A stretch of DNA of 64,000 nucleotides, taken from Paraphaeosphaeria minitans (Eukaryota > Ascomycota > Dothideomycetes > Pleosporales > Didymosphaeriaceae). Where the stretch lies: NCBI GenBank assembly GCA_015832175.1, contig WJXW01000002.1, positions 2,542,001 through 2,606,000 of the forward strand, given 5' to 3'. Every line of letters begins with the position of its first letter. Position 1 is the stretch's first letter. The translations under genes were made by a program, and so were the position numbers. This document shows positions 45,900 to 58,215 of this stretch, piece by piece. The notes beneath the pieces are model-generated. The model saw nothing but the letters and a program-made list of their open reading frames with translations, was not told where the DNA came from and did not search any database.

Positions 45900-48800
45900 T
45901 AAGGATAACATTATATTATATTAGGTATCTACAAAACTCCTTAATTTTTTATTAATAGTTCCCTAGGTAGGCCACTAGTTCCTAAGTGTTTTTACTGTGT
46001 AGGTAACCTTTCTATTTAATAAGGTATGTTCTATCTTACTAATTATATTCTACAATTCTTTTAACTTTAAATTTATTCTCTTTTTCTGTTCTGTAGTAGA
46101 AGGCGGTTCTAACTAGTATATTAGGATCTGCTAGTTCTAGTAGTAATACGTGGAATACTAAGTGTATCTTTGCATCTAGCGGTAGTTCTAACTTATAGTT
46201 TACTAGTGATATTTGCTTAGAAATGTAAAATAGTCTAACTTTAACATAATCTAGTTTCTTGTGTTTTTTCTTCTAAGTTTAAAGGTTCTTTGTAAGTAGA
46301 TATACTTTATCCCCCTTATTTAGCTAAGGTGCTATTTTTTATTTTTAGTTTTAGTATAAAATTAATTGCTACTAAGCTTTCTTAAGATTCTCTTAGAGTT
46401 GTTAGTATATTTTCTTTATATTTTCTATTATATCTATAGCTTCTTTTGCTTTAATTGTCGTAGGAAATTGTTAATTAAAGAGATGTAGGTGTCTTCTGTA
46501 GTTTATATAGAATAGTGTATGCCCTAATGCTGCTAATACTTTGTTATTATAGGCTAACTATACTATAGGTAGTAATAAAACCTAGTTATTCTTTTAACTG
46601 TTGTAGTAGATGCGTAGGTACGTTTCTATAGTTTAGTTCGTACGTTCTGTCTGTCCATCTATTTGTGGATAGTAAGCTGTTAATAGCTTTTATTTTATTC
46701 TAAGCAGGGCTATAAGCGTTATCTAGTAATTTAACGTAAAGAGCTTGTCTTTATTACTAATAATTATTTTTAGGATTCTATAATATCTAATTAGTTAGTC
46801 TAGGATAGGAAAAGCGAGTTCTTTTGCTGTTATTCTTTTAAGGCATAAAATAAGCTTAATATACTTAGTTAGTTAGTAGACTATTACTTGTATACTGTTG
46901 TATTTGATTCCTATTATTAGATCCTTAGAGTTTAGAATTCCTATAACAAAATCTATAGTAATGTCTTTCTATAGTGCTGTTAGTATTCTAATCGCTTACA
47001 TCTCTCTATACTTAAGATATATACTATGTTTGTTTCTCTAGTATTCTACACATTTATAGATATAAATTATTATAGTTTCCTTAATTCCTTTAAAGGTGTA
47101 ATTTCTTTAGATAAGTTTTATTGTTTTTGTAATACCTAGGTGTCTGTATATAAGGTTATCGTGGTATTATTAGTTAATCTTAGTCTGTAGATGTTCTAGA
47201 ACGTCTTAGTTAATTACTAAAAGTTAATTTAGTTCTGCTATTAGTTCTAGAAATCTATCTTTAGCTTTGTAAAGAATTGCGAAGAAGGTTTTTACCTTTT
47301 CTCCTACTAGATTACTTTGTTAGCTAAGAGCGTCTACTCTGCTATTTTCTTTTCTAGCTACATAGATAATTTTATACTTATACTACCTAGTAGTCTACGA
47401 CTATCTTTGTTATTATAGCATAAGTTCTTTTATTATCGTAAACCTTAGAAGGTTCTTATAATCTATATAGATTTCTAGCGTTAAGTAACTAAGCGTGTAA
47501 ATCCTCTAGTGCTTTAAGGCTTTAATAATAGCGTAGAGCTCTTTATTATATATATTATATTATGTTTTAGCGTTATTAAATTTACATAAGTAATAGGCAA
47601 TTAGGTGCTATTTACTATTATATTTTTATTTAGCGTAGGCGCCTAGCGTAAGATCGCTAGTGTCTGTTTTAAAGTGTAGTAGTTTATTATTTCTAAAATA
47701 AATAAGGATAGGTTCTATAATATATACTGTCTTAAGGAGTTGGAATAACATTCTATACTTATTTATCCATTTAAAGGGTACGTCCTTCTTTATAAAATTT
47801 ATTAGAGGTATTATAACCTTTGCGTAATTCTAGATAAATTGTTAGTTAAATCTATAGAATCCTAAGAATTCTTAGATATTCTTAGCTATTTTTAGTATTA
47901 GCTAGTTCTTAATATATTTAACTTTACTTAGTGCTATCTTAATTCCTTTTATAGTAATAATATGTCCTAGGAATTTAAGTTGTTTAATATTAAATTTACA
48001 TTTCTTAAGTTTAATTTAAAGGCATGCTTTGTCTAGTGCTTCTAGTACTATCTATACATACTTAGTGTAGTCCAATTCGTTTTTAGAAAAGACGAGAATA
48101 TCGTCTATATACGCGATAACAAATATGTCTAGATATTTATAAAGAACATTATTAATAAGTGCCATAAAAGCTGCTAGTGCGTTTATAAGTCTAAAAGGCA
48201 TAATCTTATATTTAAATAGTCTATAGTATAATTAAAACGCTATTTTCTATTCTTTACCTTTCTTAATTTGTATAAGGTGATAACTATCTCTTAGATCTAT
48301 TATTATAAATATTTTAGCTTAAGATAGTTAATCTTATAACTCTATAATGTTTAGTAGTAGATATTAGTTCTTTATTATTATGTTGTTAAGTTATTAGTAG
48401 TTAACGCATAGTCTGTCTAATCATTTTTTTTCTTAATAAACATAAAAGGGCTTACTGCTAGTAACTTTAATAGTTATATATATCTTTTGTTAAGGTTTAT
48501 CTTAATAAAATTATATTCTTTAAGGAGTTCTTCTCCTATCTTACTATATAGTAGTCTAAAGGGTAGCATCTTCTCTTCTTCTAGGTCTATTATAAGATTG
48601 TAGGGTTAATATTTAGGTAGGTTTACTTTTCCTTCCTTTTCTGTGAATATATATATCTATTTCCTATACTCTCTTAGTAAGGTAAAGGGTGTGCTATTGT
48701 TTTCCTTCTTACGCTTCTTAACCTAGTAGTTCCTACTAGCGTCTACTAGGGTGTACTTTTATTTTTTAACTATCTATTACAGTATTATGTTATTAATAAC

Positions 48801-51100
48801 TCCCTTATTTACTATTATTTTTAGTTAATACGTAGGCTTTGCTTATAATACATAATTATAGCGTTTAAATAATATTTTCTTTATACCCTAGTTAATCTGT
48901 AGGTTATGTATTATTAACTAAGGTAATTCTAAAACTAACTTATGCTTAGATCCTAGTAAGATATCTAAGGTAAGTTTCTCTCTATATTCTTAGACTATTA
49001 TTATAGTAGTAACCTCCTAGTGTATCTAAGGTGTCTTAGGCATTAGGGATCTATTCGCGATATAAATAATATAGGGTACTTTTTTTTCTAATATTATAAG
49101 TCCTACTTATCTTACTATCTAATAAGATATAAAGTTCCTTCCTACTTCTAAGTCTATAAGAGCTTAAGCCTATATTCCTTTAAGCTATACTAGTAGCTTA
49201 ACTAATGCTATGCTTACTATAGCATTTAATTTAATAAAGGCGTTTTCTTATTTAAGTTTAGGCCTAAAAAAGATATCTATTTATATAGGTTGGAATTAAG
49301 TTCAGGTGCGTAGTATACGTTTCTAAGTATTTACTTTTATTATTATTCTTAAGTATGTAACTTGTGTAGATTACCTTTTTTATCTTCCTATAAAGATATT
49401 CTGTTGCTCTTCCTCCTACAGTCTTTACTATTTCTGTGTACTAGTTAAATTAGTAGTTCTATTATTGCTTTTTGCGTAGGGTAGTTTACAAAGCTGTCTA
49501 AACGTTTAGCTATATAGTAGTATTTATAGTCTTAGTTTAGACACGTATACTAGTATAGTTATATATAGTCTCTATTAATAAGTAAGTTATAGTATTCGTT
49601 GCCCTTTAGCGTAAAGTAAAGAAAGTATTTTACTTATTATTTATTCTAGAGGTGTTTGTTATAAGCTGTAATAGGGTAGTCTGTCTATATTTATCTATAG
49701 CGCAGTTTCCTTCTAGGTTATTTCTTATTTTTCTTTTTCTCTACCTTATGTTATGCGCATATTAGTTCTTCGTAATACATCTACATATAGAATTAGTATG
49801 TAGGATTTTAGTAGTCTAGGTAGTACTTTAGTACGTAGTCTAACTTTTTATTTTTTTAGGGTTGCATTCCTTTTAGTGCCTAGTAGGGTTCTATGTAGTC
49901 CTAAACATTTAGTTTATACTTAGGTAACATAGGGTTATCTTCTTCCCGCCTACTTTATAAGTAAGGAGTAGGAGATCTTAGTATCTCTTCTACATTTTCT
50001 ACGTTATAGTATATGTTAGAGTTATCTTCTAGATCTTTATATAGTTATAAATTAGGTAAATCTAATTACTTATTTTACTCTAGTGTAACGCGTTAGTAAC
50101 TAAATAGCGTTGTAATAACTTCCTATTCCTTATTAGGTTCTTAGTCCTTAATAGTTAGTATATTTAACTTAGTTTAATAGACTTTGTTCTTTAATCTATA
50201 GTTCCTAGCTATGTGGCCTAGTTTACTACATATAAAGCATTTATAGGTCTTAGTTATTAGTTATTAACTTCTATTAGAAACGCGTTTGTTAGGCTACTTA
50301 GGGCCTATTTTTCCTCTTTTTCCTTTGCCTATGTAGTTAAACTAGACATCTTCTATTAGTTTATATCTCTAGTAGTTCCTTAGCTGTTACTTTTAGACAA
50401 TTCTAATAAGGTTCTTATAAACTACTTTTACTAGTTATCTAAAGCTTATCGCTCTAGGGTTTTAGTAGAGCTCCTATTATAGTGAGAACTATTCTCTATT
50501 AATCCTAATACTTTCTTTATATAGTTCCTTAAGGTTAGTAATTTGCGCACTACTACGTAGGAGTTCCTTACGTAGTTTCTATTTAAGTCCTTGTTTATAC
50601 ATATCCTAAAGAGATTTATTGTCCTAGTTAAGTTACATAGCGTATCTATAAAACTTAGTTATATACTTAGCTACTAATTATTTCTAAGTTATAGTCTAAA
50701 TCTTTACTTTTATAATAGAGTCTTTATTAGCAATTCTAAAGAGTTGTTTAAGGTATTTTTTAAAGTTATTATAATTTTAAAAAATATTAACTGTATTAGC
50801 GTGTTTATTTGCGTAATTGTTGTTATTATTGTTATAGTCTATTCCTAGGTATTTTTTAAGGTAGAGATAGATCTATTATCCTATATCTCCTTGCATGTAT
50901 ATTACTGCGTAGATAACCTTTTTCTTATTTTTAAGGGGTTTGTCTAAGTTAAAGAAGTAGAGGTCTAACTAGAGAATCTAGACGTTAGTTTAAGATTATT
51001 CACTAAAGTAGAGATTAGGTTTACACACCTTACTGCCATCCTTTATAGGAGTAATCTTAGCAGCACCTAAAGCTATAGAAGAGGTAGGAGTTTGTAAAGT
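45900..51100 (-). pseudogene. Gypsy-7a gag and pol, broken
   Basis: Gag about 51,050-50,190, with a zinc knuckle at 50,239-50,198 reading CFICSKLGHIARN, last ligand Tyr for Cys. Pol follows: protease about 49,900-48,900, RT about 48,620-47,900 with catalytic box YIDD (48,111-48,100), RNase H about 47,760-47,320, integrase about 47,250-46,350 (zinc domain CxxC near 47,030; core with DFV-like and DGQTE-like blocks), chromodomain-like end about 46,150-45,920. Most stops are TAG/TAA. Line by line it resembles Gypsy-3 in reverse and Gypsy-7b. Confidence 0.8.
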
Positions 51101-51123
51101 ACTTATATTAAGGGTGTTTAAGA

Positions 51124-51534
51124 TGTTAAATCTAATAGGGTAGCTAGTCCTAAAAGGTTAAGGTTAGTTCTTAGGCAGGAGTACTTACAGAAGGTGGAAA
51201 GTCTTATTAATACAATAGTATCTTACAAAGTGTAACAAGTTAATAATTTAGTCTGCTAGAATCTAAACGATAGATTAATAAACAGATTAAATATAAGTAT
51301 AGAGAGCCTATCCTCGCGTTTCTATATACTAAGGCTGCTCTACTACTTAGTGCTCCTAAGCAACTAAGCATATTACATAACCTACTTAGCTACTTAGGGC
51401 TCCTAAGCGGCTGAGCGCATTACGTAATCTAATCTAAGTCTCTTAGTATCTTGTTGTTACGTCTGTAACCCTGTTATTACTTTACCACACCTTTATAAGC
51501 GCCTAACTCCCACATTACTATCTGGTTTGTAACA
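51124..51534 (-). repeat. 5' LTR of Gypsy-7a
   Basis: 411 bp, same length as its partner. It is followed by GGCTT. Confidence 0.9.
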
Positions 51535-51539
51535 GGCTT

Positions 51540-52362
51540 TAGGATAATAATCTCTACTTATTATAGTAAACGAGGAAGTTAAGTAAAAGGTATTACAGTG
51601 TTAACTACAAAATTATAGATATAACCTTTATAGTAGTATTAGGCGCCCTAGTGCGTATAAATCTCTATTATAACTTAAACACGTGTAACTAGGCATTCCT
51701 CTATATTAGTAAGGGGTAGTAATAATAGAGGTAATAGGCTAGGATCCATGTTATTTTTAACTTTATAAAGTGGCATAAAATTAGCGCTACTAAATTTATT
51801 TTAATCTTTTTAACAGTCTATACATTCCCATTAAATAATATCTAGGTAGAACCACCTACGGTTATAAGTAAGATAGACAGTTAATTATATTTAATTAAGT
51901 TTAGTATAGAACTTAGATATATATACACTTTCCTCTAGGAAAAGCGCAGGCTCTTACAGGAAGTTTAGGGCTGTTAGATCTATAGATAGGTAAGTAGGAT
52001 TATTCTACTAATTAGCTTAATTATTAGCAATTGTAAAATCCTTAGTAGTAACAGCTTTATTATTAAATTTATTATTACTAGAAGTCGCAGGGCTATTAAA
52101 CACTAATACTTAGTCTAATACCTCTAAGGTAGGTATAGATTACTAAGGAGTAGATACTATATATTATATATATACAATTATAAACGTAGTTATGAGCTAT
52201 TATATAGCTAGTAGTACTAGACAGATTCTAGGCAAAGGTAGTTATATTAATAGAACTCTAGATAAAGGTTACAGCGTAAAACCTATTTAATAAAATAATA
52301 GTTAGGGTAGTAATCTAAATACCTCTAGAAAAGCTTATAGGCTATATATTAAAGTGTAAGTT
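51540..52362 (-). pseudogene. Helitron-type protein, N-terminal part (DUF6570-like)
   Basis: On the minus strand, CIDC, then KFSSANFMPLYKVKNNMDP, PLTNIEECLVTRV, and YYYKGYIYNFVVNTVIPFT, then LPRLL. This series (a CxxC, NNMDPG, LT-IEE-LIAR, a G-I-N-F block, LPR-P) is the DUF6570 region found upstream of the helicase-like domain in fungal Helitron proteins. I know it from family memory. Stops are TAA/TAG. Right of about 51,950 the frame is not recognisable, up to the Copia LTR at 52,363. The Helitron 5' end is not seen. Confidence 0.65.
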
Positions 52363-53548
52363 TGTCTGTACAGTTTATCGTACAAATAGCACTGAGTAAA
52401 ATAGGGGCCTGCCTACCTATAGGGACCCGCACAAGGACCCACTGCTTAGGTTAGCGCCAAGAGGCGGAGACTTTATAAGGTCCTTAGTGCCCCTTTGTAT
52501 AATAGACTAGACGTAATTAATTAAACCTACTTCTCACCCTTTGCACGATAGTATACTATTAACCTAGAAATGCTTAATTACAGATTAAGCCAAACTAATA
52601 CTAATTAGTAGTTAATCCTAATTAACTGTAAACTAGTAAGGTCTAAAGACAGAGCGCCCTATAAGCTAGATACGTAGGCTCTATATTATTACCTTTACTA
52701 GAGATTAAATTTTAGATTATATAATAAGTAGAAACAAAGCGCACACATCTATAAAGAGTTGTACGATCTAGTCTAAGCTATTCTATAGAAAAGAAAGGAG
52801 ATAGTAAGCACATTCATAACCCTAAAAAACATGTTACATAATTAAACTAGCGACAACTAAACGTAAACACGTTGTACAATTAAACTAGTAATAACTAAAT
52901 ATAGACACGTCGCTTAACTAAGAAAGATAATAATAACATAGCCTTAAGACTAAGAGACTTCCTAGAGGAACTATAACTTAAGGACGTTACGTAATAATTA
53001 ATACTACCTCCTTAGTAAGAAGACGAAGTAATATAGCTTTAATAAGTAAAGGAAGTAATAAACATTAAGGCTATTACCTTAAGAGGAGAGATCGCACAAA
53101 AGTACTAGGTAGATAGAGTAGATCTATATAGCCACCTACCCCCTTTTCTAAAATAGCTAAACACTTATATAGTGTATATAATCACGCAATATTACGTAAG
53201 CAGCTTTAAAGGTAAAGAGGTAATCTCTTCTTTTACTAAAGATTTTAATAACTAGAAGAAGAAAACCTTTAATAAAATTAGTTATATAGTAAAAAGAGAG
53301 CTTATTACTTTTTTTATAAAAGAAGGCTTTGTCGCTACTAATACTATAACAAAGGACACTTATATAAAGAAACTCTTTAAACTGTCACAGCTTAACTATA
53401 AGCTATAGACCCTTTATATAATAACGCTACAACTGTAACCTAAACTGCTTCGCACAATCCTAATAATATAACCTACACTATTTATAAGTAATGTATACAC
53501 ACATAGAGTACAGCTAGGGCCTATCCCTATACGTACGAGGATAGAGAC
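52363..53548 (+). mobile_element. Copia-d0, 5' fragment (LTR plus gag start)
   Basis: LTR 52,363-52,600 followed by leader and gag start, ending abruptly at the equivalent of 22,289 in Copia-a (ggatagagac), where the next Copia LTR begins. Its left flank is aagtt. No right half of this copy is found beyond Copia-d2. Confidence 0.8.
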
Positions 53549-55733
53549 TGTCCGTATAGTTTATTATATAAATAGCACTAAGTGAAATAGAGGCCTGCCT
53601 ACCTATAGGGACCCGCACAAGGACCCACTACTTAGGTTAGCGCTAAGAGGCAGAGACTTTATAAGGCCCTACCTACCTATAAGGACCTGCACAAGGACCC
53701 CCTACTTAGGTTAGCGCTAAGAGGCAGAGACTTTATAAGGTCCTTAGTACCCCTTTATACAATAGACTAGACGTAATAAATTAAACCTACTTCTTACCCT
53801 TTATATAATAGTATACTATTAACCCTTAAATACTTAATTGTAGATTAAGCTAAACTAACACTAATTAGTAGTTAAATCTAATTAACTACAAACTAGTAAA
53901 GTCTAAAGACAGAGCGCCCTATAAGCTAGATACGTAGGCTCTATATTATTACCTTTACTAAAGATTAAATTTTAGATTATATAATAAGTAGAAACAAAGC
54001 GCACATATCTATAAAGAGTCGCACAATCTAGTCTAAGCTATTCTATAGAAAAGAAAGGAGATAGTGAGCACATTTATAACCTTAAAAAACATATTATATA
54101 ATTAAACTAGCGATAACTAAACGTAAACACATCGCACAATTAAATCAGCGATACACTAATATAGTCTAGTCACACAATTTAATAAGATAACAACATAGCA
54201 CTAGAACTAGGAGACTTCCTAGAGAAATCTGTACACAAAGGAATCGCACAACAAGCTACCTAAGAGAATAACTTAGAATAGCTTTAATAAGTAGAGGAAG
54301 TAATAAACATTAAGGCTATTACTTTAAGAGGAGAAATTGCACAAAAGTACTAGATAGATAGAGTAAATCTACACAGCCACCCACCCCCTTCTCTAAAATA
54401 GCTAAACACTTATATAGTGTATATAATTGCGTAATATCGCGTAAGCAGCTTTAAAGGTAAAGAGGTAATCTTTTCTTTTACTAAAGATTTTAATAACTAG
54501 AAGGAGAAAACCTTTAATAAAATTAGTTATATAGTAAAAAGAGAGATTATCGCTTTTCTTATAACAAAAGGCTTTGTCACTACTAATACTATAACAAAAG
54601 ACACCTATACAAAGAAACTCTTTAAACTATTACAGCTTAACTATAAGCTATAGACCTTTTATATAATAATACTATAACTATAACCTAAACCACTTTGCAT
54701 AATCCTAATAAAGCAACCTACACTATCTATAGGTAATATATATATATATAGAGCACAGCTAGGGCCCATCCCTATACGTGCAAGGACAGAGACACTATAT
54801 ATAGAGCCACACTAGTAGTAATAGCCTAAAACCTAGACTGCTTTTACCTAATAAACTATATTATATAAAGAGGCTAGACACTCCTAGTCTCTTTAATAAC
54901 TAGGAGATTATACTTCTATCTAGCTAGACAATATTATTCTTAACTTTAAAGGAGAGCTAGAGGATAAAAACTATCGCACGAAAAAAGAGGAAGATAAACA
55001 AGACTAATAGAGTAATAAAAAAGAAGCACAGAAAGCTACCTTATACCTTACTTCTACTATATACTTTTATTGCACGACTAGGAGCAATCCTTCTATACCT
55101 ACTTACTAAGACCTAGCGCTAAGCATTATATTACTTAACACCCCACCTTCTATTTGCGCATAGGATATATACCTAAAAAGAGCCTTATTATATAATGCGA
55201 CTCTACTACTATATAAAAGGGTAGAGTAAGAACTAAGCAAGTTAGCTGTTACTACCTATTTACATAAGAGTAGGTATAAATAGGACCTCTACTACATAGT
55301 AATACTGCACCTACTTTACAACCTATTCTAATAGGGGAAAGCTAACTATATAAGTAGAGAAGAATAGGAAAGGGAAAGCGTATAATAGATATAAGCTATT
55401 ATATAAAACAAAAGTTACTAGTGTCTATATAGTTTATTATACAAATAGCACTAAGTAAAATAGGGGCCTACCTACTTATAGAGACCTACATAAGGACCCA
55501 CTACTTAAGTTAGCGCTAAGAGGCAGAGACTTCATAAGGCCCTACCTACCTATAAGGACCTACATAAGGACCCCCTGCTTAGGTTAGCGCCAAGAGGCAG
55601 AGACTTCATAAGGTCCTTAGTGCCCCTTTGTACGATAGACCAGACGTAATTAATTAAACCTACTTCTTACCCTTTGCATAATAGTATACTATTAATCCTT
55701 AAATACTTAATTACAGATTAAGCCAAACCAATA
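53549..55733 (+). mobile_element. Copia-d2, internally deleted Copia with enlarged LTRs
   Basis: 2,185 bp with LTRs 53,549-53,860 and 55,422-55,733, each 312 bp. Both LTRs contain the same 74-bp tandem duplication that other copies lack. The internal deletion junctions equal those of Copia-d1. Flanks do not match (gagac left, gttac right): the left is Copia-d0, the right is a Gypsy-1 fragment. A recombination between Copia LTRs probably joined them. Confidence 0.85.
53610..53750. repeat. 74-bp tandem duplication inside Copia-d2 LTR
   Basis: Two copies of a unit running from cctacctata through gcacaaggacc and ttagcgctaagaggcagaga to tttataagg. The same duplication is in the right LTR at about 55,480-55,620. 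Confidence 0.85.
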
Positions 55734-57674
55734 GTTACCTACTATAAGTGCTATAAAACTAGCTACTATACTAATAAATATAGAGGTAGTAATCCTAACT
55801 AGATTCCTATATAAGTAAACTATGTAGAAAAAGGCTAAGCCTTACCTATAATCTAGGTATAGTAAGGCGCCTACTAATTTATATCTTACTAGGTATAAAG
55901 CGCACGTGTAGAGCAGCTAAAGACATAGGCTTAGAGAGGGAACTTTAAATAATTGTTAACCTATAAGCTAATATTAGCCTAATTGGCTAGATGATTACTA
56001 TTAAAATAAATCTAAAGCCTATTAAAGGGGCTAAGCTCCCTAAACTAGGATAGATTAGGGCCTAAAGGCAAAGCACCTATACTGCCTATACACTCTAGGT
56101 GCGTATTATAGATAATATAAGAGTAAAGCGTAGGATAAAGACTACTATCTATAGCGTTAATAAGGAAGAGATCTCTTATCTACTTTAATTATAGCTTATA
56201 AATACAGCGCTAAGGCTATACTACAGCTTTAATATAGCTTATCACTATAAGGAACTTTAAAAATAATATAGAGTATACTAGCTTAGATTTATTTCTTTTA
56301 GGGGTCTTATAGATAACTAGTATAAGCTTAGAGCACCTAGCGCACATTTATAAAGTGTATATAGTGTAGACACTACGTATTGCTAACGTATTATATAAAC
56401 ATAGTAACGTATTTAATAAAAAAGCAGCGTCTACTCTACTAAATTTTAAGGAATCTAATTATGCTATCCCTATTATAGAGGGAAAGGAACCTTCTTATAG
56501 ACTACTCTATAATCTCTTAGAGCGGGAGCTTAAGGTACTTTAGGAGTATCTAGAAGATACCTTAAAAAAAGGATAGATTAGGTATAGTACTAGCCTAACT
56601 AGAGCACTAATTCTATTTGCCCCTAAAAAAGATAGCACACTATAGCTTTACGTAGATTATTAGGGCCTTAACGTAATTACTATTAAGAATTATTACCTAC
56701 TACTCTTACTTAGAGAGACGCTTAACCGCCTATTAGGCGTATACTACTATATAACCCTTAATCTTTATAACACCTACTACAGAATTTAGATCTAAGTAGG
56801 AGATAAGTAGAAAACTATATTCTAAACTCGCTATAGCCACTTTAAATACTTAGTAATACTATTTAGCTTAACTAATACCCCTATAAGCTTCTAAGTATAT
56901 ATTAATAAAGCACTAGCACTACACCTAGATTATATATACATTATATATCTAGATAATATACTTATTTATACCTATAATAAGGATCTTACGATTTATTAGC
57001 GCGCAGTCTACGCTGTGCTTAAATTACTATATATAGCTAAACTTTTTATTAATTTAACTAAGATATTTATTCTGGGCAAAGTCTACTTCCTTAGTTTTAT
57101 TATAACTACATAAAGAATCTACGCTAATCCTATACGCACAGCAACTATTACAGAATAGTTATAGCTAACTAATATCTAAAAGCTCTAGTTATTTCTAGGC
57201 TTTACAAACTTTTATAGGCAATTTATTAAAGTATATATATAAGAAACTACTCCTCTCTTAGACTTACTTAAGAAGAACTAAGTGTTTTAATAGTTAGTAA
57301 AAGCTAATAATACTTTTAAAATACTTAAAACGCGCTTCTTAAGTGCGCCTATTCTACGCTACTTTAACCCTACGCTACTAATTTAATTAGAGACTAACGT
57401 ATCTACTTTTATAATATATAGTATCTTTTTAAAGCTATTTAAGGACTAGAAGTGGCACCTAGTTACTTTTATATTAAGAAAACTTTAAGCAGTAAAGCTA
57501 AATTATAAAGTATATAATCTTAAGCTACTTACTATTATCTACTACTTTAAGTAATAGAGATATTATCTAAATAGCACACAGCATATAATTTAAGTACTAA
57601 GTAACTATAATAACTTACGCAGTATGCGCGCTGTATAGAAACTAAACCTATAATAAGTATAATAGGCGATATAT
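55734..57674 (+). pseudogene. Gypsy-1c fragment (protease to RNase H), broken
   Basis: Collinear with 11,655-13,625 of Gypsy-1a on the plus strand: protease, RT (catalytic box again YLDN, near 56,945) and RNase H. It is cut on the left by Copia-d2 at GTTAC (Gypsy-1a has GTCAC here) and on the right by Gypsy-7b. Its gag and LTRs are not in the window. It lacks part of the protease end near 56,170-56,180 relative to Gypsy-1a. Confidence 0.85.
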
Positions 57675-58105
57675 TGTTAAATCCAAGAGGGTAGCTAGTC
57701 CTAAAGGGTTAAGGTTAGTTCTTGGGCAGGAGTACTTACAGAAGGTGAAAGGTCTTGTTAATATAATAGTATCTTGCGAAGTGTAATAAGTTAACAATTT
57801 AGTCTACTAGAATCCAAACAATAGATTAATAAACAGATTAAATATAAGTATAGAGAGTCTATCCTCGCGTTCCTATATACTAAGCAAAGTCCGCTCTGTG
57901 GGGAGCGCTCTATAGAGAGCGCTTTATAGAGAGTAGTCACGTGTGTTATGCTCTAGCGCAGAGCAATTAAGCGCTCTATAAAGAGTAGTTACGTAACTTC
58001 TTTGTTTAAGGCGTAGTTAGCATTAAGTCCCCGCTTAATCCTTACTACGCGCCTACTAGGTATAAAACTAGCTTCCTGCTATTATGTAGATTTTAGATCC
58101 TAATA
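57675..58105 (-). repeat. 3' LTR of Gypsy-7b
   Basis: About the first 220 bp match the Gypsy-7a LTR and the Gypsy-3 LTR end. From about 57,893 on the sequence is unrelated to either. This half holds a near-palindrome with agcgctctatagagagcgct at 57,904-57,923 and a related agcgctctataaagagtag at 57,970-57,988. Confidence 0.88.
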
Positions 58106-58215
58106 TTATCCCCTCTCTTTTATAGATTTGTCCTGAATTACATATTTAGATCTTAGCTATTGTTACGTAAGCTGTTCTGCTAACCCCGCTTACTATAAGT
58201 ATATCTGTTAGCATT

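Larger units (their letters stand above)
44938..51534 (-). mobile_element. Gypsy-7a, complete Ty3/gypsy element
   Basis: 6,597 bp with 411-bp LTRs (44,938-45,348 and 51,124-51,534) and GGCTT duplicated at 44,933-44,937 and 51,535-51,539. It reads on the minus strand: 5' LTR at right, gag, pol, then a plus-strand accessory frame, purine tract (aaagggagagg in sense, adjoining 45,349) and 3' LTR at left. Less RIP-mutated than Gypsy-1 and 6. Pol is of the Gypsy-3 type. Confidence 0.93.

Noticed and set aside
53544..55738. Target duplication for Copia-d2
   Set aside because: gagac on the left and gttac on the right do not match, and RIP changes cannot convert one into the other.
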